From: Chitinophagaceae bacterium
GTDB lineage: Bacteria; Bacteroidota; Bacteroidia; Chitinophagales; Chitinophagaceae
Assembly (NCBI GenBank): GCA_947452875.1
Contig: CANGEZ010000098.1
Span: forward strand, 1-7,146
Reading direction: 5' to 3'
DNA length: 7,146 nucleotides
Part shown: piece by piece, positions 1 through 6,217 of the stretch
Numbering within the stretch: the stretch's first letter is position 1
How the letters are laid out: every line of letters begins with the position of its first letter
Made by a program: the position numbers and the translations under genes
Notes under the pieces: model-generated
What the model saw: only the letters and a program-made list of their open reading frames with translations
Told to the model about the DNA's origin: nothing
Database searches by the model: none

Positions 1-435
1 ATTGTTGCTCCACAACAATCATCATTGATTGGATTAGTATCTGTAATGGCACCTACCATTGCTGGTGGAAATACTTGTGTAATCCTTGCTTCTGAAACAA
101 AACCATTATGCGCCGTAACATTCGCCGAAGTGCTCAATAGTTCTGATTTACCCGGAGGTGTTGTAAATATTCTTACCGGAAAAGTGTCAGAATTATTGTC
201 TCATTTATCCAATCATATGGACGTGAATGCGGTTTGTTTTGCAGAACCAGAAGCTACAACCATCAAAATGGTTAAAGAAAATGCGTCATTTAACGTAAAA
301 CGTACTGCATTTTATGAAAATGAAAAGTGGATGGATGAAAACACGCAATCCCCTTATTTTATCAATGACTTTCAAGAGGTAAAAACAACATGGCACCCGA
401 TTGAAAATATTGGGGGAGCAAAAGCGGGTTATTAA
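1..435 (+). CDS. Aldehyde dehydrogenase-like protein, C-terminal part (5' end outside window), probable ALDH16-type non-catalytic tail
   Basis: The reading frame is open from base 1 to a TAA at 433-435 and gives 144 residues. Residues about 9-60 match the NAD-binding region of aldehyde dehydrogenases: a helix ending in P-T-I-A-G-G-N-T (18-25), a strand and S-E-x-x-P in the position of the usual K-P-S/A-E-x-T-P, then L-P-G-G-V-V-N-I-L-T-G (51-60). After this a normal family member would show the F-T-G-S motif, the E-L-G-G-K segment with the general-base Glu, and the catalytic Cys about 35 residues later. None is present; the chain goes on for about 70 residues and ends with K-T-T-W-H-P-I (128-134) and a short tail. 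This fits the ALDH16 group, known for an active ALDH domain followed by a second domain without the catalytic lobe. A lone degenerate paralogue is the alternative, since the upstream part is not visible. ALDH-fold assignment is secure; the ALDH16 assignment is inference. No terminator is evident after it. Confidence 0.75.
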   Translation: MVAPQQSSLIGLVSVMAPTIAGGNTCVILASETKPLCAVTFAEVLNSSDLPGGVVNILTGKVSELLSHLSNHMDVNAVCFAEPEATTIKMVKENASFNVKRTAFYENEKWMDENTQSPYFINDFQEVKTTWHPIENIGGAKAGY

Positions 436-443
436 TCAGTTTA

Positions 444-474
444 TTTGAATTAACAATTTTTCGTATTATATATT
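444..474 (+). promoter_or_regulatory. Possible weak promoter for the lemA cluster
   Basis: TTTG at 444-447 is followed after 19 bases by TATATATT at 467-474, which matches the Bacteroidota -7 box TAnnTTTG at the TA and at two of the last four positions. The spacing is right and the site lies 26 bases before the lemA start, but the second box is imperfect in a very AT-rich stretch, so a chance match is quite possible. The lemA cluster could also be read through from the ALDH gene upstream. Confidence 0.25.
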
Positions 475-500
475 GACTAATTTTACAAAAAATTAAAAAC

Positions 501-1094
501 ATGAGTACAGGAAAAATCACTTTAATTGTTATTGCAGCCTTATTTGTTATCGTTGGATTTTGGGGATGTAATGGATATAATGGTTTGGTAAGTGCCGACC
601 AAGGTGTAAAAAAAGTATGGAGCAACGTAGAAACCAATTACCAGCGCCGAACAGATTTATACAGCAGCGTGATCAAAACTATTGAAGGATCTGCTAATTT
701 CGAAAAATCAACTTTGAAAGAAGTGTTGGAAGCCAGATCAAAAGCTACACAAATAAAAGTAGATATTAATGACCCAGCTTCATTGGAAGCCTATCAAAAA
801 GCTCAGGCCAATTTGCAAGGTTCATTCAGCAGATTGATGGCGGTAGCAGAAAACTATCCTAATTTAAAAACAACAGATGCGTTTAGAGATTTTCAAACTC
901 AAATAGAAGGAACTGAAAACAGAATCAATGTAGCCCGTCAGGATTACAATAAAGCTATTGAAGATTACAATCTAAGAGTGAAAAGATTTCCAGGTGTAAT
1001 ATTGGCACGTTTATTTGGATACACAGACAAGCCTTACTACAAGGCAGATGAAGGCACTGAGAAAGCTCCTGAAATTAAATTCGACATCAAGTAA
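501..1094 (+). CDS. lemA: LemA family membrane-anchored protein
   Basis: The product has 197 residues, the usual size for LemA. One N-terminal transmembrane segment spans about residues 6-22, after which the family hallmarks appear in order: Y-N-G-L-V (26-30), a W-S-N-V-E-x-x-Y-Q-R-R stretch (40-50), E-x-x-x-L-K-E-V-x-E-A-R (68-79), A-E-N-Y-P-N-L-K (116-123), T-E-N-R-I-x-x-A-R-x-x-Y-N (138-150) and a final R-F-P-G (162-165). LemA proteins form a helical bundle outside the membrane on a short N-terminal anchor; the molecular function is not settled. The ATG at 501 is preceded by an A-rich leader, as is usual in Bacteroidota, and gives a complete anchor. The two following genes encode TPM-domain proteins 41 and 12 bases apart, a grouping that suggests one envelope-associated unit. 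A Cys at residue 23, right after the hydrophobic segment, does not sit in a convincing lipobox (F-W-G-C). Identity is very sure, function is not. Confidence 0.95.
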   Translation: MSTGKITLIVIAALFVIVGFWGCNGYNGLVSADQGVKKVWSNVETNYQRRTDLYSSVIKTIEGSANFEKSTLKEVLEARSKATQIKVDINDPASLEAYQKAQANLQGSFSRLMAVAENYPNLKTTDAFRDFQTQIEGTENRINVARQDYNKAIEDYNLRVKRFPGVILARLFGYTDKPYYKADEGTEKAPEIKFDIK

Positions 1095-1135
1095 TCATTA
1101 TTTCATAGCTCTTTTAGGAGCATTAACTCCAAAAC

Positions 1136-1591
1136 ATGTTTTCAATCTTCAAAAAGAAACGCTTTTTATCTGATGCAGAGAACAAGCGTATTGTTGAAGC
1201 ATTGAAGGCCACTGAGCTCCATACCAGTGGAGAAATCAGAATATTCATTGAATCCCGGAATCCACTGGTAAGTACATTGGAAAGGGCGATGTCTGTTTTT
1301 TTTGAATTGCAAATGGAGAAAACCCAGCAACGAAATGCCGTGCTTTTATACATTGCCGTTAAAGATAAAGAAGTAGCCTTGTTTGGCGATGAGGGCATCC
1401 ACCAGCAAGTAGGACATGAATTCTGGAACCAGCAAGTTCAACAAATGGTTTCATTGTTTAAAGAAAACAATCTTACTGATGGGATTGTCAAATGTTTGGA
1501 TGAAGTTGGAAAAGTGCTTGTAGAAAAATTTCCTTATCAGGAAGGATTAGATAAAAATGAATTGCCAGATGAAATAGTGTTTGGCAATTAA
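1136..1591 (+). CDS. Small cytoplasmic TPM-domain protein
   Basis: The product has 151 residues and belongs to the TPM domain family (TLP18.3/Psb32/MOLO-1 fold). Visible family features are an N-terminal helix followed by T-S-G-E-I-R-I-F-I-E (30-39), the core strand R-N-A-V-L-L-Y-I-A-V-K-D-K-E-V-A (66-81), then F-G-D-E-G-I-H (83-89) and a helical second half with F-x-x-x-x-L-T-D-G-I (108-117). There is no signal peptide, no transmembrane segment and no glycine-rich tail, unlike the next gene, so this copy should stay in the cytoplasm. The N-terminus is basic (K-K-K-R at 6-9). ATG 1136 follows lemA by 41 bases, and the stop at 1591 is 12 bases before the next start, which implies co-transcription. 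TPM domains in plants have been reported as phosphatase-like or as photosystem II assembly factors; a biochemical role here cannot be read from the sequence. Family assignment is firm, function unknown. Confidence 0.85.
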   Translation: MFSIFKKKRFLSDAENKRIVEALKATELHTSGEIRIFIESRNPLVSTLERAMSVFFELQMEKTQQRNAVLLYIAVKDKEVALFGDEGIHQQVGHEFWNQQVQQMVSLFKENNLTDGIVKCLDEVGKVLVEKFPYQEGLDKNELPDEIVFGN

Positions 1592-1603
1592 ACAACGTAA
1601 CTC

Positions 1604-2362
1604 TTGAAACAATCGATAAAAATATTATTCCTTTCTGTATTGCTTTTTTGCTTTGAATTCGCACATTCACAAAACATTCCATTTAAGCCCCATCCACCAA
1701 GACTGGTAAATGATTATACCAATACATTAACTCAGGATCAGAAAGATGCCTTGGAAAGAAAGCTTGTCGCTTTTGATGATAGTACTTCTACACAAATTGC
1801 AGTTATTATCATTCAATCATTGGAAGGTTCAGATATCAGCGATTATGCGTTGAAGCTAGGTCGTTCCTGGGGAATTGGCGGAGCTGATTATAATAACGGA
1901 GTAGTTTTTTTAATTTCAATTGCTGATAGGAAAGTAAATATCTCAACCGGTTATGGTGTTGAAGGGGCGCTACCGGACATTACTGCAAAACATATCATTG
2001 AGGATGTTGTAAAGCCTAATTTTAAAGGCAGTGATTATTACAGAGGCATTGACGAAGGAACAGATGCCATCATAAAAGCCGTAAAGGGAGAATACCAAAC
2101 ACCAAGAAAAAAAGATAGAGGCGTTTCGGGATCTAGAGGAATTATGGCCATTATAATTATCATCATATTGTTGTCTTTATTTTCCGGTGGTGGTGGCGGT
2201 GGTTCTTTTATGAGTAGTCGTGGACAAAGACGTTATGGAGGGCCAATGATTTTCCCAATGGGTGGCTTCGGCGGTTCAGGTGGTGGAAATTCCGGTGGTG
2301 GTGGCTTCGGCGGCTTTGGTGGTGGCAGCTTCGGCGGCGGCGGGGCTAGTGGGGGGTGGTAG
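1604..2362 (+). CDS. YgcG-like secreted TPM-domain protein with transmembrane anchor and glycine-rich tail
   Basis: The product has 252 residues. A signal peptide covers about 1-22 (K-Q-S-I-K, hydrophobic core, cleavage likely after A-H-S). The TPM domain spans about 32-162: L-V-N-D-Y-T-N-T-L (34-42), S-T-Q-I-A-V-I-I-I (62-70), W-G-I-G (89-92), N-N-G-V-V-F-L-I-S-I (98-107) and G-Y-G-V-E-G-x-L-P-D (116-125). A transmembrane segment follows (about 179-194, very rich in Ile), then a tail of glycine-rich repeats ending in G-A-S-G-G-W, a typical C-terminus for YgcG-type proteins. The TPM domain should face the periplasm. The start is TTG: an in-frame TAA lies just upstream at 1598-1600, and the next in-frame ATG is only at residue 181, so no other start keeps the signal peptide. 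It is the last gene of the lemA cluster, 12 bases after the cytoplasmic TPM gene. Family is sure, role unknown. Confidence 0.9.
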   Translation: MKQSIKILFLSVLLFCFEFAHSQNIPFKPHPPRLVNDYTNTLTQDQKDALERKLVAFDDSTSTQIAVIIIQSLEGSDISDYALKLGRSWGIGGADYNNGVVFLISIADRKVNISTGYGVEGALPDITAKHIIEDVVKPNFKGSDYYRGIDEGTDAIIKAVKGEYQTPRKKDRGVSGSRGIMAIIIIIILLSLFSGGGGGGSFMSSRGQRRYGGPMIFPMGGFGGSGGGNSGGGGFGGFGGGSFGGGGASGGW

Positions 2363-2371
2363 AATTAATTA

Positions 2372-2420
2372 TTTGGTGTTTGGTGTTTGGCGTTCAAAAC
2401 ACCAAACACCAAACACCAAA
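2372..2420. terminator. Long inverted repeat of 7-base units between convergent genes, probable bidirectional terminator
   Basis: The left arm (2372-2394) and right arm (2398-2420) are 23 bases each and complementary except for one position (C at 2391), with a 3-base loop (2395-2397). Each arm is built from tandem 7-base units, TTTGGTG on the left and CACCAAA on the right. The hairpin starts 9 bases after the YgcG-like stop and lies 3 bases beyond the aminopeptidase stop on the opposite strand, so it fits a shared terminator for both transcripts. No clear T-run follows on either strand, so it is not a textbook intrinsic terminator; it could also be a dispersed repeat that has settled in the gap. 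Confidence 0.6.
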
Positions 2421-2423
2421 CGG

Positions 2424-4865
2424 TTACTTAAACACACTATTCACATACTCCTCAACTTCTTTCCCTTTTGCTTTACTCAATTTATCAAAAGCTTTTTTAT
2501 AACCCGGATCGATAAAACTTCTGTATTGTTCAGGAATCATTTTTCTGAAGTTCATCATGTAGTCAATTCCGGTTTTGATTTTAGTGATATCATTCACTTT
2601 TAATAAATAATCAGCAAATTTTTCATTCATACTGAATTTCTCCTGACTCGGAGGTAATTCGTTGTATGTTGAAGCAACAAAATCAAAATCAGCCTCTGTA
2701 CCTTTTGTGATTAATACATCAATAATCGAGTTGCCCAAATCTCCTTTAGCGTCAGTACTATATTTTTTTGCCAATTCATAAGCGCCCTCAGGATTAATGG
2801 CAATCAATCCTTTGAATGCAGCGCCAGCAACAGTGTAAGAAGAGTCATTGATCGCAGTTTCGTAAATAGATTGATATTTCTTATCGCCATTTTTAACCAA
2901 GAAATTCAAAGCAGCAGCTTTTACATTTCTGTTTTTTTCTGTTTTAGCTATTTCTTCAATTTGAGAAATGATATTGGCATCGCTTTTCATTGAAGAAGAT
3001 GATAGCTTCTGTATGGTTGAAATTCTCAACTTGTAAAATTTATCTTGTAAACCATTAGCCAGTTGAGGTAAATTATTTTTTCCAAAATAATCTAATGCTT
3101 CTTTTCTGTCTAAATATGTTTTACCATATTTCCATTGTGCGATATAATTAGCTTCTGTTTTATTGTCTGATCTTTCGCAAAGTAAAAATCTGTCTGGGTC
3201 AATTGTTATCCATTCCGGTTCTGCATCAGAAAGGAAATAAAAACTATCAGCTGCATTTTTAAGTGTTACGTTGTATTTTGTTTTATTACCGTTTGTGTAA
3301 ATGTCAATAGAAGTAGGGATATTAAAGATTTTCCCAGTCTTTTGTGTTTGATTGACCAAAACAGAAACGATTTTAGAGGCAGGATCGTAGCTGTAGTTGA
3401 TTTTAAATTTTGGATGTCCGCTTCCATAATACCATTGGTTCCAAAACCAGTTTAAATCTCTTCCTGTTGTTTCTTCAAATGCCAAGCGCAATTGAGAAGC
3501 TTCAGCAGATTTGAATTTATTTGTCGTTAAGTAGTTGTTGAGTGATTTGAAGAAAGCCTCATCGCCAACTGTATTTCTTAGCATATGTAAAATTCTTCCG
3601 CCTTTATTATAACTCACACCATCAAACACATCTTCTCTGCTACTGTAATTAAAACGTACCAAGTCTTTTTTCTCGCCACCTGACATCAAGTAACCTTGCA
3701 TGTCTTCATAATTATGAGCATCTGCATAGTCTTTGCCATATTTGTATTCATCCCAAAGGTATTCGCTGTAATTGGCGAAACTTTCATTAACAGTGATGTT
3801 GCTCCAGCTCTCACAAGTCACTAAATCTCCAAACCACTGGTGAAATAATTCGTGAGCAATGGTTTCTTCCCATCCATTTCCATCAGATAATTCTCTTGCA
3901 TTTTGATAAGCGCTTTCTTGATGTAAAGTAGCCGTTGTGTTTTCCATGGCACCACTTACATAGTCTCTACCAACTATCTGTGAATATTTTTGCCAAGGAA
4001 ATTCAACACCTAATTTGCTAGAATAAAAGCCCATCATTTCTGGAGTTAAACCAAATATGCCTTTTGCATAAGGTTGATATTTCTTCTCAACATAATAATT
4101 AACTTCTTTTCCTTTATAGGTATCTTTTACAATAGCGAAATCACCTACACCCATAAAAAATAAATAAGGTGCATGAGGTAAATCCATTTTCCAGTTATCA
4201 GTTCTGGTGCCGTCTGTATTTTTTTTCTGGCTAATCATCAATCCATTGCTCAACGTCACATATTTATCAGGAACTGTCATTGAGATTTCATCTGTTGATT
4301 TCTGGTTGGGTTTGTCAATGGTTATCATCCAAGCGCTATTAGATTCAGTTTCACCTTGAGTCCAGATTTGTGTAGGCTTGGTTTTGTCTTCACCTTTTGG
4401 ATTGATAAAATACAAGCCTTTAGCATCAGTAATAGCGGCACTTCCTTCTACTTGCAAATCATTAGGCTTGCTGATGTAGTCGAAATATAATGTGTATTTT
4501 TCGATGTTGGTATATGGTTTATTTAGCTTCACACGTAGAATCATACCATCGTATTTGTAGGTCAATGGAGTTTTCGTTGTGCCTTCTATCAAAGCCACTT
4601 CCTTTATCTCCATACCTTTTGCATCAAGGGTTGCTGAATCAGTAGGATAAAATGTAGGTTTCAACGTAAGCCATTCTTTTCCGTACATGTAAGATTTATC
4701 AAAATCAAATTTCACATCAAGTTTTGTGTGAACGATGCTGTTGATCTTAGTTTCAGAGGCTCTGTAGATTTTTTTCCAGCTGGTGTCTTGAGGTTCATCC
4801 ATAAACTGGGCTTTCAGAAAAAACGGACTAACCGCTAATAGTAGTAGAGAAAATAATTTCTTCAT
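2424..4865 (-). CDS. Secreted M1 family zinc aminopeptidase
   Basis: The product has 813 residues and starts with a signal peptide (about 1-19, M-K-K-L-F then a leucine-rich core, cleavage likely at K-A-Q). An N-terminal beta-rich domain (about 40-245) is followed by the metallopeptidase domain, where all M1 landmarks are intact: the exopeptidase motif G-A-M-E-N (305-309), the zinc motif H-E-L-F-H (338-342) with catalytic Glu339, the third zinc ligand Glu361 in N-E-S-F-A-N-Y, and a Tyr (419) in S-Y-N-K-G-G that corresponds to the transition-state Tyr of the family. W-N-Q-W-Y-Y-G-S-G-H-P (475-485) is also typical. The C-terminal part (about 590-810) is helical and looks HEAT-like. It should remove N-terminal amino acids from peptides in the periplasm or at the cell surface. 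No lipobox and no type IX secretion tail are seen. The gene is monocistronic as far as visible: convergent with the YgcG-like gene and divergent from the next. The -7 box lies just upstream of ATG 4865. Confidence 0.95.
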   Translation of the reverse strand: MKKLFSLLLLAVSPFFLKAQFMDEPQDTSWKKIYRASETKINSIVHTKLDVKFDFDKSYMYGKEWLTLKPTFYPTDSATLDAKGMEIKEVALIEGTTKTPLTYKYDGMILRVKLNKPYTNIEKYTLYFDYISKPNDLQVEGSAAITDAKGLYFINPKGEDKTKPTQIWTQGETESNSAWMITIDKPNQKSTDEISMTVPDKYVTLSNGLMISQKKNTDGTRTDNWKMDLPHAPYLFFMGVGDFAIVKDTYKGKEVNYYVEKKYQPYAKGIFGLTPEMMGFYSSKLGVEFPWQKYSQIVGRDYVSGAMENTTATLHQESAYQNARELSDGNGWEETIAHELFHQWFGDLVTCESWSNITVNESFANYSEYLWDEYKYGKDYADAHNYEDMQGYLMSGGEKKDLVRFNYSSREDVFDGVSYNKGGRILHMLRNTVGDEAFFKSLNNYLTTNKFKSAEASQLRLAFEETTGRDLNWFWNQWYYGSGHPKFKINYSYDPASKIVSVLVNQTQKTGKIFNIPTSIDIYTNGNKTKYNVTLKNAADSFYFLSDAEPEWITIDPDRFLLCERSDNKTEANYIAQWKYGKTYLDRKEALDYFGKNNLPQLANGLQDKFYKLRISTIQKLSSSSMKSDANIISQIEEIAKTEKNRNVKAAALNFLVKNGDKKYQSIYETAINDSSYTVAGAAFKGLIAINPEGAYELAKKYSTDAKGDLGNSIIDVLITKGTEADFDFVASTYNELPPSQEKFSMNEKFADYLLKVNDITKIKTGIDYMMNFRKMIPEQYRSFIDPGYKKAFDKLSKAKGKEVEEYVNSVFK

Positions 4866-4882
4866 AATTTAGTTTTAGGCGC

Positions 4883-4890
4883 CAAAAGTA
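4883..4890 (-). promoter_or_regulatory. -7 box of the aminopeptidase promoter
   Basis: Read on the minus strand, bases 4890-4883 are TACTTTTG, an exact match to the Bacteroidota -7 consensus TAnnTTTG, followed by GGCGCC. It lies 17 bases before the ATG, which implies a very short leader of about 10 bases. No TTTG is found at the expected -33 distance, so the upstream half is weak or replaced by an activator. Confidence 0.6.
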
Positions 4891-4930
4891 GTCTCTGTTT
4901 TTTGAATTATTTCATGTTTGTATTATTATT

Positions 4931-4944
4931 TAACAATATTGTTA
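4931..4944. promoter_or_regulatory. Perfect 14-bp palindrome in the divergent intergenic region, possible operator
   Basis: TAACAATATTGTTA is exactly its own reverse complement. It lies about 40 bases upstream of the aminopeptidase -7 box and 85 bases before the DUF4476-like start, a position where a dimeric regulator could act on either gene. Perfect palindromes of this size are rare by chance, but the surrounding DNA is AT-rich, and no regulator gene is present in the window. Confidence 0.3.
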
Positions 4945-5028
4945 CATGGAGTCATTCTGGCTGCGCTTCGAAATTCGTATTAGCAATTTTTAAATTTTTA
5001 TAAAAGACATCAGCTATATTAATTAGCT

Positions 5029-6204
5029 TTGGAAAAATTTCGACCAAGCTTGACAAAGACATTTTCAATTATTGTTTTTTTTATGCTGACAGCATTGGCC
5101 CTCAAGTCTCAGCAAACTCATTTTATTTATATACAGTCGGAAGATAAGCAGCCATTTTATATTAGATTTAAAGAAAAGATCATCAGTTCTTCAGAATCAG
5201 GGTATTTAATTGCGCCTAAATTAGAACAAGGCCAGCTGAATTTCACATTGGGATTTCCTAAAAACGCTTGGCCATCATCATCTTACAGTTTGGAAATAGA
5301 AAGTAAGGACCTTGGATTTCAATTAAAAAAAATAGATACACTTACCTGGGCATTATATAATATACAAACTTCAGACTTGCTTTCACCAGTGGAAGTGAAT
5401 AAAGTTTCAACTCAAATCATTGAGACCAGCACAGATGAATTCACCAATATTCTAGCGGAAGTCAGCAATACTCCATCCGTAAAGCAAAAAAAGATAAATA
5501 CAGAAAGCAATTCAACCATATTGGCGCCAAGTATTGATTCAAGCTCTATAGCAAAAGACAATTCGGTTTTAATAAAAGACAACATAACGAATGATTCCAA
5601 CGCTGCTGAGATTATTGGTGTTCGCGTACCTGTTCAATCAAAACCAGTCGTAGTAAAGGAAAAGAAAGAGAAAAAGTCGAAAGTAAGGCTAGAGCCGAGT
5701 AATGTCAAGCAAGATTTTTCTTTTTTGGATAGCACAGGAAGGTCATTAACTTATACCATAAAAGATGGCGATAAAGAGGACCATGTGGTTGTTTTCATCT
5801 CTTATGAGAAGCCATTGGTATTTCCTAAAGTGGAACCAGACAGTATAATACCAGTAGTAATTGAGCAAATAATCACACCTGAAAACTCACAGACACAAGT
5901 ACAACAAGTTATTAGGTGTTCAGCGAGTGCTGAAGAGAAAGATTTTATAAAACTCAGAAGAAAGATGACACAGGAGGATAATGAAGAGAAAATGATTGAA
6001 GTCGCGGAGAAGTCATTCAAAGACAAATGTTACAGCACAGACCAGGTTAGGTATCTGGCAGTATTGTTTATTAATGAAGACAATAGGCTCGCATTTATAA
6101 GAATGAGTGTGAACTATATCAGCGATCTCTCAATGTTTGGGACATTACAGCAACTTTTCAATACAGATAAGAATATCAACAGCTTTAAGGAAATCACTTA
6201 CTGA
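5029..6204 (+). CDS. Secreted protein with C-terminal DUF4476-like domain
   Basis: The product has 391 residues. A signal peptide covers about 1-28 (basic start, core S-I-I-V-F-F-M-L-T-A-L-A-L, cleavage near K-S-Q). A folded N-terminal region (about 31-120) begins F-I-Y-I-Q-S-E-D-K-Q-P-F-Y-I-R and looks beta-rich. Residues about 125-295 form a low-complexity Ser/Thr/Asn/Lys-rich linker with a basic patch K-E-K-K-E-K-K-S-K (210-218). The C-terminal part (about 297-391) resembles DUF4476: F-I-K-L-R-R-K-M (306-313), C-Y-S-T-D-Q-V-R-Y-L-A-V-L-F (334-347), R-L-A-F-I-R-M (353-359), Y-I-S-D (363-366). Cys297 and Cys334 could form a disulfide in the periplasm. The start is TTG: an in-frame TAA lies at 5020-5022, and the first ATG (residue 19) would destroy the signal peptide; a second TTG at 5050 is possible. 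It precedes truA by 13 bases. No enzymatic motif is seen, and function is unknown. The DUF4476 match is from memory of the pattern. Confidence 0.75.
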   Translation: MEKFRPSLTKTFSIIVFFMLTALALKSQQTHFIYIQSEDKQPFYIRFKEKIISSSESGYLIAPKLEQGQLNFTLGFPKNAWPSSSYSLEIESKDLGFQLKKIDTLTWALYNIQTSDLLSPVEVNKVSTQIIETSTDEFTNILAEVSNTPSVKQKKINTESNSTILAPSIDSSSIAKDNSVLIKDNITNDSNAAEIIGVRVPVQSKPVVVKEKKEKKSKVRLEPSNVKQDFSFLDSTGRSLTYTIKDGDKEDHVVVFISYEKPLVFPKVEPDSIIPVVIEQIITPENSQTQVQQVIRCSASAEEKDFIKLRRKMTQEDNEEKMIEVAEKSFKDKCYSTDQVRYLAVLFINEDNRLAFIRMSVNYISDLSMFGTLQQLFNTDKNINSFKEITY

Positions 6205-6217
6205 TATTTCAAAACCT

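Noticed and set aside
362..637. Open frame on the - strand across the ALDH/lemA junction
   Set aside because: It is antisense to two conserved genes, has no recognisable domain and no promoter or leader of its own.
1116..1120. AGGAG, a possible Shine-Dalgarno sequence before the small TPM gene
   Set aside because: It is 15 bases before the ATG, too far to act, and Bacteroidota generally do not rely on such sites. The GCTC/GAGC stem around it is only 4 bp.
1294..1301. T8 run inside the small TPM gene as a possible frameshift or slippage site
   Set aside because: The frame continues cleanly with recognisable TPM motifs on both sides, so no frameshift needs to be assumed.
2372..2420. CRISPR or tandem-repeat array suggested by the repeated CACCAAA units
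   Set aside because: Units are contiguous without spacers and the two halves are inverted, so it is a hairpin and not an array.
2262..2603. Open frame on the + strand running through the glycine-rich tail, the hairpin and the end of the aminopeptidase gene
   Set aside because: Its first part is an Ala/Val-rich shadow of the glycine repeats in another frame, and the rest is antisense to the conserved aminopeptidase; no domain or signal supports it.
4866..5028. Promoter for the DUF4476-like/truA pair
   Set aside because: Several AT-rich stretches such as TATATTAA at 5015-5022 come near the -7 box but none has the full box with a correctly spaced TTTG, so no site is called.
6137..6217. Upstream in-frame extension of truA
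   Set aside because: The extra 27 residues overlap the conserved C-terminus of the preceding gene and do not resemble a TruA N-terminus; ATG 6218 gives the usual start.
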